64,000 nucleotides of DNA from Corynebacterium tuberculostearicum (GCF_016127015.1 NZ_CP065972.1:62001-126000); one strand, 5' to 3'. Positions 49,220 through 60,773 are shown, numbered from the stretch's first letter. A program made the numbers and translations. The notes: generated by a model from the letters alone, not told the origin.

Positions 49220-49591
49220 ATGCCAACTATTCAGCAGCTGGTCCGCAAGGGCCGCCACGATAAGCGTAAAGAGGTTTCCACCGCTGCGCTGAAGGGTTCC
49301 CCGCAGCGTCGCGGCGTGTGCACCCGCGTGTACACCACCACTCCTAAGAAGCCGAACTCCGCACTGCGTAAGGTTGCTCGTGTTCGCCTGACCACCGGTA
49401 TTGAGGTTTCCGCCTACATTCCGGGTGAGGGCCACAACCTGCAGGAGCACTCCATGGTCCTCGTTCGCGGCGGCCGTGTGAAGGACCTTCCTGGTGTTCG
49501 TTACAAGATCATCCGCGGCGCTCTGGATACCCAGGGTGTCAAGGACCGTAAGCAGGCACGTTCCCGTTACGGCGCAAAGAAGGGACAGTAA
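49220..49591 (+). CDS. rpsL: 30S ribosomal protein S12
   Basis: A 123-residue S12 of the decoding centre. [20 protein letters not shown] and [16 protein letters not shown] keep the lysines equivalent to K43 and K88, so no classical streptomycin-resistance change is visible. The upstream frame extension is leader. It is transcribed with rpsG, 6 bases downstream. Confidence 0.98.
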   Translation: MPTIQQLVRKGRHDKRKEVSTAALKGSPQRRGVCTRVYTTTPKKPNSALRKVARVRLTTGIEVSAYIPGEGHNLQEHSMVLVRGGRVKDLPGVRYKIIRGALDTQGVKDRKQARSRYGAKKGQ

Positions 49592-49597
49592 TAAACA

Positions 49598-50065
49598 ATG
49601 CGTAAGAATGCTGCTCCGAAGCGTCCTGTAGTCAAGGACCCGGTATACAACTCCGAGCAGGTAACCATGCTCGTCAACAAGATCCTCCAGGACGGCAAGA
49701 AGTCCACCGCAGAGCGCATCGTTTACGGCGCTCTCGAGGCTTGCCGCGAGAAGACCGGTACCGATCCGGTTGGCACCCTGGAGAAGGCACTGGGCAACAT
49801 CCGCCCAGACCTCGAGGTTCGCTCCCGCCGTGTCGGTGGCGCTACCTACCAGGTGCCGGTTGAGGTTCGCCCTGACCGTGCAAACACCCTGGCACTGCGC
49901 TGGATGGTGACCTTCACCCGCCAGCGTCGCGAGAACTCCATGATCGAGCGTCTCGCAAACGAGATCCTGGATGCCTCCAACGGCCTCGGCGCTTCCGTTA
50001 AGCGTCGTGAGGATACTCACAAGATGGCTGAGGCTAACCGCGCCTTCGCCCACTACCGCTGGTAA
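49598..50065 (+). CDS. rpsG: 30S ribosomal protein S7
   Basis: A 155-residue S7, the assembly initiator of the 30S head. The standard blocks [42 protein letters not shown] and [19 protein letters not shown] are present. It is followed not by fusA directly but by a long terminator, so fusA is probably separately controlled. Confidence 0.98.
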   Translation: MRKNAAPKRPVVKDPVYNSEQVTMLVNKILQDGKKSTAERIVYGALEACREKTGTDPVGTLEKALGNIRPDLEVRSRRVGGATYQVPVEVRPDRANTLALRWMVTFTRQRRENSMIERLANEILDASNGLGASVKRREDTHKMAEANRAFAHYRW

Positions 50066-50083
50066 TTTCAGCACTCATTTCAA

Positions 50084-50180
50084 TGGCCCAAGCAACGAGA
50101 AGAAAGTTTCGCGCTGGCTGCCGGCAGGTTTTCTCCGGCGGCGACACAAAACTACATATCTCTTGCTTGGGTCATTTTTT
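50084..50180 (+). terminator. Long-loop terminator after rpsG
   Basis: TGGCCCAAGCAA (50084-50095) pairs with TTGCTTGGGTCA (50163-50174, one G-U pair), followed by six T. The 67-base loop contains a further GC-rich hairpin (GCTGGCTGCCGGC / CCGGCGGCG). The remaining 206 bases to fusA hold no gene; TACACT at 50246 is a possible -10. Confidence 0.75.
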
Positions 50181-50386
50181 GCCCTGATGGGTGTGATTTG
50201 AGGGCGGTATGCCCGCCCAGTCCAGCGACATCGTGGAGTGTCCAGTACACTGAAGCGATGGAAGTCTAGGCGCATGCGTGCACCTAGGACGGCCAATAGT
50301 GGCAAAATTAAAAGACCTTATCCATGCAGGCGTCATAGCCAGAAACCTGGTCACGGCGTCGACGACTATTAAGTTGGGGTATAAAC

Positions 50387-52516
<2,130 letters not shown>

Positions 52517-52908
52517 GCGCTAGCCCCGTCTCCTCCGCGGTTTAGTCGGGCTGGTACTCTTCGCCAGTAGATGCCAGACCCGCCGCGGGGCGGGACGACT
52601 GGGCCAGGGTAGCGGCGGGCTGAGTTTGCAGCTTAGGCTTCTAAGTTGTGAATTGAGCCGGCCGTTACCCTCCCAGGATCCTTTTAAAAAGATTCTTGTC
52701 GAGGGAAATGGCCGCGATTTTTCGCGGGGTTACCTCCTATAACGGCGGTTTGAAAAAACCGCGACATAAATCTAGGATCGTGTAACTGGCACGTAAAGAA
52801 AGCGTCATTAGCGCTTTGCCCCACATACTGTGGGTCGGGTGCCAATGACAACTGTCAACCACGTGGCTGCGAAGGTCGTAGCCACCATATAGTCCAGGAG
52901 GACATACA
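52517..52908. other. tuf upstream region
   Basis: 392 bases with no gene. It contains GC-rich inverted repeats (CCCGCCGCGGGGCGGG near 52580), CGCG-TTTTT-CGCG near 52715-52730, and the tuf promoter at 52745-52778. The transcript leader is about 125 bases and ends in a strong AGGAGGA site. Confidence 0.55.
52745..52778 (+). promoter_or_regulatory. tuf promoter with a dyad over the -35
   Basis: TTGAAA (52750-52755), a 17-base spacer and TAGGAT (52773-52778) form a near-consensus housekeeping promoter. The -35 lies inside the dyad GCGGTTTGAAAAAACCGC (52745-52762). An almost identical dyad occurs upstream of rpsJ. Confidence 0.75.
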
Positions 52909-54099
52909 GTGGCAAAGGAGAAGTTCGAGCGTACGAAGCCGCATGTGAACATCGGCACCATCGGACACGTCGACCACGGCAAGACCACCACCACCGCAGC
53001 GATCACCAAGGTTCTGGCTGACCAGTACCCTGAGGAGAACGAGGCATTCGCGTTCGACATGATCGACAAGGCTCCTGAGGAGAAGGAGCGCGGTATTACC
53101 ATCAACATCTCCCACGTTGAGTACTCCACCCCGAAGCGCCACTACGCACACGTTGACGCTCCGGGCCACGCCGACTACATCAAGAACATGATTACCGGCG
53201 CTGCTCAGATGGACGGCGCTATCCTGGTTGTCGCTGCAACCGATGGCCCGATGCCGCAGACCCGCGAGCACGTTCTGCTCGCTCGCCAGGTTGGCGTTCC
53301 TTACATCCTCGTTGCGCTGAACAAGTGCGACATGGTTGATGATGAGGAAATCATCGAGCTTGTTGAGATGGAGATCCGTGAGCTGCTCGCCGAGCAGGAC
53401 TACGATGAGGAAGCTCCTATCGTTCACATCTCCGCTCTGAAGGCTCTCGAGGGCGATGACAAGTGGGTACAGTCCGTCGTTGACCTGATGGAAGCCTGCG
53501 ACAACTCCATCCCGGATCCGGAGCGCGCTACCGACCAGCCGTTCCTGATGCCTATCGAGGACATCTTCACCATTACCGGCCGCGGTACCGTTGTTACCGG
53601 CCGTGTTGAGCGTGGCCGTCTGGAAGTCAACGAGGACGTTGAGATCATCGGTATCCAGGAGAAGTCCCAGACCACCACCGTTACCGGTATCGAGATGTTC
53701 CGCAAGATGATGGACTACACCGAGGCTGGCGACAACTGTGGTCTGCTTCTGCGTGGTACCAAGCGTGAGGACGTTGAGCGTGGCCAGGTTGTTATCAAGC
53801 CGGGCGCTTACACCCCGCACTCCAAGTTCGAGGGTTCCGTCTACGTCCTGAAGAAGGAAGAGGGCGGCCGCCACACTCCGTTCATGAACAACTACCGTCC
53901 GCAGTTCTACTTCCGTACCACTGACGTTACCGGTGTTGTTCACCTGCCAGAGGGCACCGAGATGGTTATGCCTGGCGACAACGTTGAGATGTCCGTTGAG
54001 CTCATCCAGCCGGTCGCTATGGACGAGGGCCTGCGCTTCGCTATCCGCGAGGGCTCCCGCACCGTCGGCGCTGGCCGCGTTACCAAGGTTATCGAGTAA
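52909..54099 (+). CDS. tuf: Elongation factor Tu
   Basis: A 396-residue EF-Tu. G motifs: [60 protein letters not shown]. Standard domains II and III follow. The GTG start follows AGGAGGA. Heavy codon bias as expected for one of the most abundant proteins. It has its own promoter and terminator, so it is a single-gene unit. Confidence 0.98.
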   Translation: MAKEKFERTKPHVNIGTIGHVDHGKTTTTAAITKVLADQYPEENEAFAFDMIDKAPEEKERGITINISHVEYSTPKRHYAHVDAPGHADYIKNMITGAAQMDGAILVVAATDGPMPQTREHVLLARQVGVPYILVALNKCDMVDDEEIIELVEMEIRELLAEQDYDEEAPIVHISALKALEGDDKWVQSVVDLMEACDNSIPDPERATDQPFLMPIEDIFTITGRGTVVTGRVERGRLEVNEDVEIIGIQEKSQTTTVTGIEMFRKMMDYTEAGDNCGLLLRGTKREDVERGQVVIKPGAYTPHSKFEGSVYVLKKEEGGRHTPFMNNYRPQFYFRTTDVTGVVHLPEGTEMVMPGDNVEMSVELIQPVAMDEGLRFAIREGSRTVGAGRVTKVIE

Positions 54100-54135
54100 T
54101 CGATACCCCGTAACCGCTCAGTAGAGCTTTAAAAG

Positions 54136-54168
54136 AATCCGCTTCACCATTGGTGGGGCGGATTTTTT
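54136..54168 (+). terminator. Terminator after tuf
   Basis: AATCCGC..CACC pairs with GGTG..GCGGATT, followed by a T-run. Confidence 0.9.
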
Positions 54169-54272
54169 GATCCATATCTAATGTGCGGCCCAATTGGTGT
54201 TCCTGCCTTCTGTTCGATTTTTCTGGGCTGCGATGGGCCCAGTAGCCTTGGACCGGTATAGTCTGTAGGGAT

Positions 54273-54971
54273 ATGGATGACCCCACCCGCATCGATCCCA
54301 CTCTTGAGTCCCTCCGCCGCGCCTGGGAGGGCCAGCCCAACCTCAGCCTTCCCACCTTCTTTGCCATGCTTGCCAATCAAGGCATCGGCTGGGGCGCCAC
54401 CGACGACGAACTCGTTGCGGAATTGGAGCGCCAAGCGCGCGTTCATCCGCCCCTGCTGCCCCTGGAGGACGGCCGCATCGCGGCGGGGGAATGGCTTGTG
54501 CTTGCCGACGCCCCCACCTACCGCATCACCGCCACCCCCAACCACATCATCGTGCGCCGCCCCGACACCCAGCCTGTGGTGTGGGCCTATGAGTCCATTC
54601 GTCCCACGGGCCCTAGCCGCCCATTTACCATTCGGGATACCGAGGGCTTTGAACACCGCTTCGGCGTGGTCTCTAGTCTTATGCGGTTAAGCGCTGAGTG
54701 CCCAGACCTTAATGGCCTGAAGCGGCAGGATTTGGGTGATTTCGTGTTCATCCTTCGCTTCGCAGCGGCCATCGGTGTGCTCGATCATGGGCTGCACCTA
54801 TTTGCCAAAGAAAACCGCCGCGTAATTCGCCAGGACTACTCTTGGCAGCGCATAGAAAAATGCCGCCCCGGCGAGGAACTGGAATTGATCCTCGGGGGCG
54901 GCGAGTCGGCCCGCCTTGGGACCGTTCAGGAAATCTTGGTGGCGGAGACTCCTAACCCGTTATTCGGATAG
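54273..54971 (+). CDS. Hypothetical protein of unknown family
   Basis: A 232-residue soluble protein with no recognised domain. The N-terminal third is helical (LESLRRAWEGQPNLSLPTFFAMLANQGIGW..ELVAELERQ). The middle contains a beta-rich segment with RITATPNHIIVRRPDTQPVVWAYESIRP. The C-terminal part looks like a compact mixed fold ending GESARLGTVQEILVAETPNPLFG. TATAGT lies 11 bases before the ATG, so a short or absent leader is likely. Its 3' end overlaps that of the convergent Asp23-cluster gene by 12 bases. Such genes seem confined to corynebacteria, but that was not tested. Confidence 0.75.
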   Translation: MDDPTRIDPTLESLRRAWEGQPNLSLPTFFAMLANQGIGWGATDDELVAELERQARVHPPLLPLEDGRIAAGEWLVLADAPTYRITATPNHIIVRRPDTQPVVWAYESIRPTGPSRPFTIRDTEGFEHRFGVVSSLMRLSAECPDLNGLKRQDLGDFVFILRFAAAIGVLDHGLHLFAKENRRVIRQDYSWQRIEKCRPGEELELILGGGESARLGTVQEILVAETPNPLFG

Positions 54972-55535
54972 GTCCTTCATCGGACCTACCTTGCTGAACT
55001 GCAGCTTGTAAATGGTGTCCAAATCGGCGTCGGGAAACGCTGCCCGAAAATCGCGCTCATTGGTTTCAACGGCGCCAGTAAGGCGCTCCACCGGGGTGTC
55101 CGGATTTGCCGTCACTGTGTACTGCAGCGTGGGCCGCGCGCGGTCATAGGCCACAAGGCGCTCTACGTGGTCTACTCCCTTGAGTCCATCCAAACCTTGG
55201 GCCACGGCGCCGGCGATAGCGTTCATCGACATCGTGATAGAGCCCTTGTCATTGGAAGAAGCGGACTCCACGTTATTAAAGCGGCGGTGGCGCAGGTTGG
55301 CCACGACAATCCACAGCCCCAAAATAAGTAGCAGTGCGGAGCCACCGGCCAGCGCCCACACCCACCAGTCATTGTCCGCCAAGCTCTTCCACGTATCGTG
55401 ATCCACCCACAGGGCTAAGTACTTGGCAAAATCCACGTTGAAGTGGATCAAGATAGGCCACACGCCCAAAGCGATGAGGACTATTCCCAGCAGGCCCAGC
55501 AGGATGCGGTCAAAGGTAGCAAGTTTTCTAGACAT
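54960..55535 (-). CDS. AmaP-like membrane protein of the Asp23 cluster
   Basis: A 191-residue protein. Two N-terminal membrane helices (LLGLLGIVLIALGVWPILI and WWVWALAGGSALLLILGLWIVV) form a hairpin followed by a cytoplasmic domain of about 110 residues related to Asp23 folds (ITMSMNAIAGAVAQGLDGLKGV..). This layout matches AmaP, the membrane anchor for Asp23 in Firmicutes. It is the last gene of the minus-strand cluster and overlaps the previous gene by 8 bases. Confidence 0.75.
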   Translation of the reverse strand: MSRKLATFDRILLGLLGIVLIALGVWPILIHFNVDFAKYLALWVDHDTWKSLADNDWWVWALAGGSALLLILGLWIVVANLRHRRFNNVESASSNDKGSITMSMNAIAGAVAQGLDGLKGVDHVERLVAYDRARPTLQYTVTANPDTPVERLTGAVETNERDFRAAFPDADLDTIYKLQFSKVGPMKDLSE

Positions 55536-56094
55536 TGTTATCCAACTCCGGGATCTTCTCTACAGCTACGGTGACCTGCGGCGGGTTCTTGAGGTGAGCC
55601 AGGCAGCGCGTTACCGCGGTCTCTACCCGGCCCTGCAGCTCTGCATCCTCGGTATCGCCGTTGACGGTGACCTTGGCAGTCTTGCTATCCGCGGAGGTCT
55701 GCGCCGAGGCCACGCCCGGAACACGGCGAGCAGTGGCCGACGAGAGGCGGGCGATATCCACCGGTCGCATCCACATGGACGCGGTATCGGAGGCTAGTTG
55801 CATGTGCGTGGTGCGGCGCGTCTTCACTGCCGCGAAGAGGAAAATCAGGCCTACGACAATGGAGGCAACGCCGGCCCAAATCATCCAGGTCTGCAGTTTT
55901 TCGGTGGCAATGAGATTAAGTACCGGCTGTACCCAGGACTGGGCATCGGAGCCGGAGCCCACCAGCCACGTCTCGCGCACGCCGACGACGCCCGCGGCGA
56001 GCAGTAGGAGCCCAAGGATCACGGCCCAAGTACGCGCCGCCGGAGACGCCTTCGGCTGCTGCCCAAAGTGTTCAGGCATGTGCTGATCAGCCAT
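55528..56094 (-). CDS. DUF6286-type membrane protein of the Asp23 cluster
   Basis: A 188-residue protein with two membrane helices (TWAVILGLLLLAAGVVGV and MIWAGVASIVVGLIFLFAAV) and a C-terminal domain (PVDIARLSSATARRVPGVASA..AKVTVNGDTED) similar to the alkaline-shock fold. The start at 56094 has a perfect AAGGAGG. It overlaps the upstream gene by 8 bases. Likely a membrane partner of the Asp23 proteins. Confidence 0.75.
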   Translation of the reverse strand: MADQHMPEHFGQQPKASPAARTWAVILGLLLLAAGVVGVRETWLVGSGSDAQSWVQPVLNLIATEKLQTWMIWAGVASIVVGLIFLFAAVKTRRTTHMQLASDTASMWMRPVDIARLSSATARRVPGVASAQTSADSKTAKVTVNGDTEDAELQGRVETAVTRCLAHLKNPPQVTVAVEKIPELDNNV

Positions 56095-57052
56095 TATTGC
56101 CTCCTTGTGGGCGATACGGGTTAATGGAAATGGCGCGCAAGGGCTCGGGTCGTGGCGCATCGACGTGCAACGGCCGAGGATTTGCCGACGTGACCTCAAT
56201 GCGCTTGAGCGGTTGTGGCCGCGGGGCCTTTACCGTGCGCGCAGGGGCAGACTTGGGGGCCTCGACGCGGCGAGGAGTCCACTCGTGGCGGATTTCAATC
56301 TCGCGCAGCGGCTGTGGCCGAGGAGTTGCTACCTGAACTTTCCGTGCCAGCGGACGAACCTGCCCACTAGGGATCAACCTGGTTGGGCGAGGTGCAGCCA
56401 CGCTGTGCACGCGAACCGGCTTGGGTTCCCTAATCGGCCGCACCGTGTGGTCGCTTGGGGACGAAATCTCACGCAGCTGGTGGTCTGGGAGGTCAGTGGA
56501 AATGTTGCGTACCTTGGTCTCGCGCGGGGTATCCACGGACTGCACTGCGACGCCGGCGGCCGGCGCAGCGATGGTGCGCACCGGTGCCTCCTGCGGTGTG
56601 GCAATGCTGCGTACATTCACCGACTCTGCAGTGACCGGCTGCCGTACCGGCGAGGGCGTGATGCGTGGCGCGACGGCAGCAGCGACCTGGCGCTGCTCCA
56701 CCTCTGTGGCAGTCACTCGATTGCCCGGAACGGAACCGCCGACGGTGACATTGACGCGCGTTGTGGAATAACCGGTGTGTGCCGCGATGGCTTCCGTGAT
56801 GGCAGCACGAGTATGTTCCGCCACCGTGGTGACCGGCGAAGGCCACACCACGCCAATGGTGGCGTTGACGGCCGCTACCTCGCGCTCCGAGTCCATTTGG
56901 ACCGAGACCCGTGGAAAACCGCGGCCGCCGATGCCCGCTAGCTTGGCCTCTATAGCCTTGGTGCCGGGCACGCTAGCAATCGCGGCGGTAACGATGCGTT
57001 CCATGGTCCGCAGCGAGATACGCGTGTGGCCCTGAGTGGAACTATCTGTCAT
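56087..57052 (-). CDS. Asp23/Gls24 family protein with a long repeat tail
   Basis: A 321-residue protein. The first 130 residues or so form an Asp23/Gls24 domain (ISLRTMERIVTAAIASVPGTK..VNATIGVVWPSPVTTVAEHTRAAI). From residue 147 a Pro/Arg-rich tail has a repeat of 11-12 residues (VRSIATPQEAP, VRTIAAPAAGVA, VQSVDTPRETK, VRNISTDLPDHQ, LREISSPSDHT, VRPIREPKPVR), followed by longer PRPQPLREI / PRPQPLKRI / PRPEPLRAI units. The tail is strongly basic and probably disordered. It overlaps its neighbours by 1 and 8 bases. Tail function unknown. Confidence 0.8.
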   Translation of the reverse strand: MTDSSTQGHTRISLRTMERIVTAAIASVPGTKAIEAKLAGIGGRGFPRVSVQMDSEREVAAVNATIGVVWPSPVTTVAEHTRAAITEAIAAHTGYSTTRVNVTVGGSVPGNRVTATEVEQRQVAAAVAPRITPSPVRQPVTAESVNVRSIATPQEAPVRTIAAPAAGVAVQSVDTPRETKVRNISTDLPDHQLREISSPSDHTVRPIREPKPVRVHSVAAPRPTRLIPSGQVRPLARKVQVATPRPQPLREIEIRHEWTPRRVEAPKSAPARTVKAPRPQPLKRIEVTSANPRPLHVDAPRPEPLRAISINPYRPQGGNNG

Positions 57053-57246
57053 TAACCTTGGCCTTTCTCCTTACCAATGAGGCCATTCCACACAGAAGTG
57101 AGATCGATACGGCCATCAAAGTGTGCTCCCACAATGCCGCCGATTGCGGCAAGGAGTACGGCGAGCAATGTAGGACCCCAGCCTAGGTACAAAAAGAAGG
57201 CAAGAATAAGGCCGGAAATGATGCCCAAAGTGGTGTAATTCTTCAT
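57052..57246 (-). CDS. DUF2273 small membrane protein
   Basis: A 64-residue protein with two membrane helices (IISGLILAFFLYLGWGPTLL and LLAAIGGIVGAHFDGRIDL) and a polar C-terminus, matching DUF2273, which always accompanies Asp23 clusters. It overlaps the Asp23 gene downstream by one base and starts 2 bases after the gene before it. Presumably part of the membrane anchor. Confidence 0.85.
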   Translation of the reverse strand: MKNYTTLGIISGLILAFFLYLGWGPTLLAVLLAAIGGIVGAHFDGRIDLTSVWNGLIGKEKGQG

Positions 57247-57248
57247 AT

Positions 57249-57596
57249 CTATTCCTTCGATGGAGCAGCGGATAAGCCATCTACGGCGTCAGAAAACTCA
57301 ACGTCAATGCGCTGCAGTTCGGGACAAGCCCCACGGGCGGCGGACCGAATATCTTCTGCCAAGGCATATAGGTCCGGCGCGGCGCTGATATCAACGCGAA
57401 TGTTGATCTGCAGGTGGCGATCATCGCGCGGGTCGGGCCGCCGCATGCCGACGATGCGTTCGCCCGGTAGGTACAAACTCACCGAACCGCACGAACCGCC
57501 GTCGAGCGCGGCGACGCCGCGTACCTTCTGGACTGCCTCTGCAATAGCGCGGGCGTGGCTTACCTCGAGCTCGAAACGTGCTCGGGGCTCAGGCAT
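57249..57596 (-). CDS. Small Asp23-like cytoplasmic protein
   Basis: A 115-residue protein with an Asp23-like beta-alpha pattern (RAIAEAVQKVRGVAALDG, LQINIRVDISAAPDLYALAEDIRSAA..RIDVEFSD), no membrane segment, and 5 bases from the preceding gene. Such extra domains are usual in actinobacterial Asp23 operons. Exact role unknown. Confidence 0.75.
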   Translation of the reverse strand: MPEPRARFELEVSHARAIAEAVQKVRGVAALDGGSCGSVSLYLPGERIVGMRRPDPRDDRHLQINIRVDISAAPDLYALAEDIRSAARGACPELQRIDVEFSDAVDGLSAAPSKE

Positions 57597-57601
57597 TGGG
57601 C

Positions 57602-58081
57602 TTAAGCCTGACCCTGGTTCAGAGCAGCCTGGTCTTCGGTCTCGGACTCATCCTTTGGCAGCTTAACGTCGTGAACAACAACGTTGACGCGCTCGACGCT
57701 CAGGCCGGTCATGCGCTCAACGGCATTCATGATGTTGCGGCGGATGGCCTCGGCGAGCTCATGGATGGCCACGCCGTACTCAGCGGTGATGGCAATGTCG
57801 ATGCGAGCGGTGCCGTCCGCTACCTCTACGTCCACACCCTGGCGGACGTCCTCAGAACCACCGAAGGACTCGCGGATATTGCCGATCATGCGGGCTCCGC
57901 CGCCACCCAGGGCATCCACGCCGGAAACCTCGCGGGCAGCGATGCCGGCAATCTTGGACACCACGACATCATCGATGGTGGTGGTGCCGTACTGGGTCTC
58001 CAGGTTGTTATTGACCTCGCGCTCCTCGGAAGCAGGAACCTGGTTGTCAGCGTTTTGTGCAGGGGTCTTGTTTTCAGACAT
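57602..58081 (-). CDS. Asp23/Gls24 family envelope stress response protein
   Basis: A 159-residue Asp23 protein. Acidic N-terminal tail (NADNQVPASEEREVNN), then the domain TTIDDVVVSKIAGIAAREVSGV..RIDIAITAEYGVAIHELAEAIRRNIMNAVERMTGL. It is the first gene of the six-gene unit. Asp23 of Staphylococcus coats the membrane and its loss triggers the envelope stress response; the same role is assumed here. AAAGG precedes the ATG. Confidence 0.88.
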   Translation of the reverse strand: MSENKTPAQNADNQVPASEEREVNNNLETQYGTTTIDDVVVSKIAGIAAREVSGVDALGGGGARMIGNIRESFGGSEDVRQGVDVEVADGTARIDIAITAEYGVAIHELAEAIRRNIMNAVERMTGLSVERVNVVVHDVKLPKDESETEDQAALNQGQA

Positions 58082-58800
58082 GGGCGAGTGAACCTTTCTC
58101 TATTGGGTGATGTATGAACGCGATATTCAACTATCTAGGCAGGACAAAGAGTCGACAGCCACTGCCTCCGAGCTTAGATGCTTCTCGGCTGAGTGTGGGG
58201 TGCGAGGCGACAAAATTTTCCAAAACGTGATTTTTGGCACGGTTTATTACGCGGCTTGAAAAACCGCAGCCCAACATGCTTAAATACAAAGGTTGCTTTA
58301 ACAGGGCAGCGAGAACCGAGGTTCGGTGATGGCGGCGGACGTCGCCAAGCATCAGTCCCGGGGAGACGCTGAGCTGGTAAAGCGAACATGACACCTTCGT
58401 TGTCGCCATGCTTCAGGAAAACCTGAAGCATTGACTGGAAGGTCATCCAATCGGGCTAGGTCCGCGTTAGAGCAGTGACACCCCGAGAAGATGGACCGGA
58501 GAAGGGGCATGGCAAATAAACAGCGGCAGTAGACGAATTGGACACTCTCCACGTGTAATGCGTGAAAACCGTCCTCTTCACAATACTTTGACTACGGGTC
58601 TTGTACCCCGTCGAGAGCACTGCGTTCTGGCACTTGCCATGTACCGCAACTCTTGGTCGTCATGACAGTCAGACCACTGGCGTTGTGTCAGGCCCCAAGC
58701 CCGGACAACGTTATAGAGAAATCGAGAAGCAATTTCCCACCGCTTCACGCCCCGGAAACGCCGGGAATGTGAAAGTGGGGAAGCGAGGAAGAGGATAAGC
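58082..58800. other. Long gene-free region upstream of the S10 operon
   Basis: 719 bases with no supported gene. The left end must carry the Asp23-cluster promoter (minus strand). Plus-strand signals include the promoter-like dyad at 58251-58285, a perfect 10-bp hairpin ATGCTTCAGG-AAAA-CCTGAAGCAT (58408-58431) without a T-run, and TATAGA near 58712 as a proximal -10 for rpsJ. Confidence 0.5.
58251..58285 (+). promoter_or_regulatory. Probable distal promoter of the S10 operon, tuf-like dyad
   Basis: GCGGCTTGAAAAACCGC (58251-58267) closely matches the dyad on the tuf -35. TTGAAA (58256-58261) and TTAAAT (58280-58285) with 18 bases between them could be -35 and -10. The resulting leader to rpsJ would exceed 500 bases, so it may instead drive a separate small RNA. 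Confidence 0.5.
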
Positions 58801-59106
58801 GTGGCGGGACAAAAAATCCGCATTCGGCTGAAGGCCTATGACCACGAGGCTATCGACGCTTCTGCAAAGAAGATTGTCGAGACCGTTACCCGTACCGGTG
58901 CTCGTGTAGTTGGCCCAGTGCCGCTCCCAACCGAGAAGAACGTATACGCAGTTATTCGTTCTCCGCACAAGTACAAGGACTCTCGCGAGCACTTCGAGAT
59001 GCGCACTCACAAGCGCCTGATCGACATTCTCGACCCAACCCCGAAGACCGTTGATGCTCTTATGCGCATCGATCTTCCGGCAAGCGTCGACGTGAACATC
59101 CAGTAA
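58801..59106 (+). CDS. rpsJ: 30S ribosomal protein S10
   Basis: A 101-residue S10 (NusE), first gene of the S10 operon. [35 protein letters not shown], and [26 protein letters not shown] are all standard. It uses a GTG start after AAGAGGA. Also acts in NusG-dependent transcription-translation coupling. Confidence 0.98.
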   Translation: MAGQKIRIRLKAYDHEAIDASAKKIVETVTRTGARVVGPVPLPTEKNVYAVIRSPHKYKDSREHFEMRTHKRLIDILDPTPKTVDALMRIDLPASVDVNIQ

Positions 59107-59129
59107 GCGACTTTGGTGGAGAACAAATA

Positions 59130-59786
59130 ATGAGTGAAAACGAGATCAAGGGCATTCTGGGCAAGAAGCTCGGCATGACCCAGGTCTTCGACGAGGACAA
59201 CCGCGTTGTGCCGGTTACCGTCGTCGAGGCAGGGCCATGCGTTGTCACCCAGATTCGCACCCCCGAAACCGATGGCTACAGCGCCATCCAGATCGCCTTT
59301 GGCGAAATCGACCCACGCAAGGCAAACAAGCCGGTTGGTGGTCACTTCAAGAAGGCTGGCGTAACCCCGCGCCGTCACGTTGCGGAAATCCGCATGGACG
59401 ACACCTCTGCCTACGAGGTTGGCCAAGAGGTCAAGGTTGACATCTTCGAGGGCATCTCCTTCGTTGACGTCACCGGCAAGACCAAGGGCCACGGTTACGC
59501 TGGTGGCATGAAGCGCCACGGCTTCGCAGGCCAGGGCGCAGCTCACGGTAACCAGGCCGCTCACCGCCGCGTTGGCGGCATCGGCGGCGCCGCTACCCCG
59601 GGCCGCGTCTTCAAGGGTAAGCGCATGGCTGGCCGTATGGGCCAGGACCGCGTGACCACCCAAAACCTGAAGATTCAGAAAATCGATGCCGAGTCCAACC
59701 TGCTGCTCATCAAGGGTGCTATCCCGGGTGCGCGCGGCGGCCTCGTCACCGTTAAGACCGCAGTGAAGGGCGGTGCACACGCATGA
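59130..59786 (+). CDS. rplC: 50S ribosomal protein L3
   Basis: A 218-residue L3 reaching the peptidyl-transferase centre. [17 protein letters not shown] at the start, and the conserved extension with [37 protein letters not shown]. It overlaps rplD by 4 bases. Confidence 0.98.
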   Translation: MSENEIKGILGKKLGMTQVFDEDNRVVPVTVVEAGPCVVTQIRTPETDGYSAIQIAFGEIDPRKANKPVGGHFKKAGVTPRRHVAEIRMDDTSAYEVGQEVKVDIFEGISFVDVTGKTKGHGYAGGMKRHGFAGQGAAHGNQAAHRRVGGIGGAATPGRVFKGKRMAGRMGQDRVTTQNLKIQKIDAESNLLLIKGAIPGARGGLVTVKTAVKGGAHA

Positions 59787-60436
59787 GCAACCTCAAGCTA
59801 GACGTCCACACTTCCGAGGGTAAGACCAACGGCTCTGTAGACCTGCCAGCTGAAATCTTTGACACCGAGGCATCCATTGCTTTGATGCACCAGGTTGTTA
59901 ACGCTCAGCTTGCTGCTGCACGCCAGGGCACCCACGCAACCAAGACCCGCGGCGACGTCCGCGGTGGTGGTCGCAAGCCTTTCCGTCAGAAGGGCACCGG
60001 CCGTGCACGCCAGGGCTCTATCCGCGCACCGCACTACACTGGTGGCGGCACCGTCCATGGCCCACAGCCACGCGACTACGCACAGCGCACCCCTAAGAAG
60101 ATGATCAAGGCTGCTCTCTTCGGTGCACTGTCCGACCGTGCTCGCAACGAGCGCATCCACGTCATCGAAGAGCTCGTACCGGGCCAGAAGCCGTCCACCA
60201 AGTCGGCCAAGGCCTTCCTCGAGTCCCTGACCGAGCGCAAGAACGTGCTGCTGGTCATCGGCCGCGAGGACATCAATGCTCGTCGTAGCGCTAATAACCT
60301 GCCTAACGTCCAGATCCTGGACGCTGGCCAGCTCAACACCTACGACGTTCTCTACTCCGATGACGTTGTGTTCTCCGTTGAGGCGCTACACACCTTCATC
60401 AACCGCGCAACCGGCGCGGATAAGGAGGAGAACTAA
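59783..60436 (+). CDS. rplD: 50S ribosomal protein L4
   Basis: A 217-residue L4 with the long exit-tunnel loop ([34 protein letters not shown]) and the globular C-terminal part ([21 protein letters not shown]). It overlaps both neighbours, showing tight coupling. Confidence 0.98.
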   Translation: MSNLKLDVHTSEGKTNGSVDLPAEIFDTEASIALMHQVVNAQLAAARQGTHATKTRGDVRGGGRKPFRQKGTGRARQGSIRAPHYTGGGTVHGPQPRDYAQRTPKKMIKAALFGALSDRARNERIHVIEELVPGQKPSTKSAKAFLESLTERKNVLLVIGREDINARRSANNLPNVQILDAGQLNTYDVLYSDDVVFSVEALHTFINRATGADKEEN

Positions 60437-60738
60437 TGGCTAAGATTTCTAACCCACGCGATATCATCATCGCCCCGGTTGTATCCGAGAAGTCCTACGG
60501 TCTGATGGAGCAGAACGTATACACGTTCTACGTCTCCACGGACTCCAACAAGTCCCAGATTAAAGATGCCGTAGAGCAGATCTTTGACGTAAAGGTCGAC
60601 TCCGTGAACACCGTGAACCGTGCAGGTAAGCGTAAGCGCACCCGCACCGGTTACGGCCAGCGTAAGTCCACCAAGCGTGCATACGTGACGCTCCGTGAAG
60701 GCAGCGACTCCATCGACATCTTCGGCGGCGGCGCTTAA
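60436..60738 (+). CDS. rplW: 50S ribosomal protein L23
   Basis: A 100-residue L23, docking site at the exit tunnel for trigger factor and [28 protein letters not shown] and the Arg/Lys loop [21 protein letters not shown] are typical. One-base overlap with rplD. Confidence 0.98.
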   Translation: MAKISNPRDIIIAPVVSEKSYGLMEQNVYTFYVSTDSNKSQIKDAVEQIFDVKVDSVNTVNRAGKRKRTRTGYGQRKSTKRAYVTLREGSDSIDIFGGGA

Positions 60739-60773
60739 GCGCCACCGGAGAGCCGAAAGGAAAAGGAAGAATT

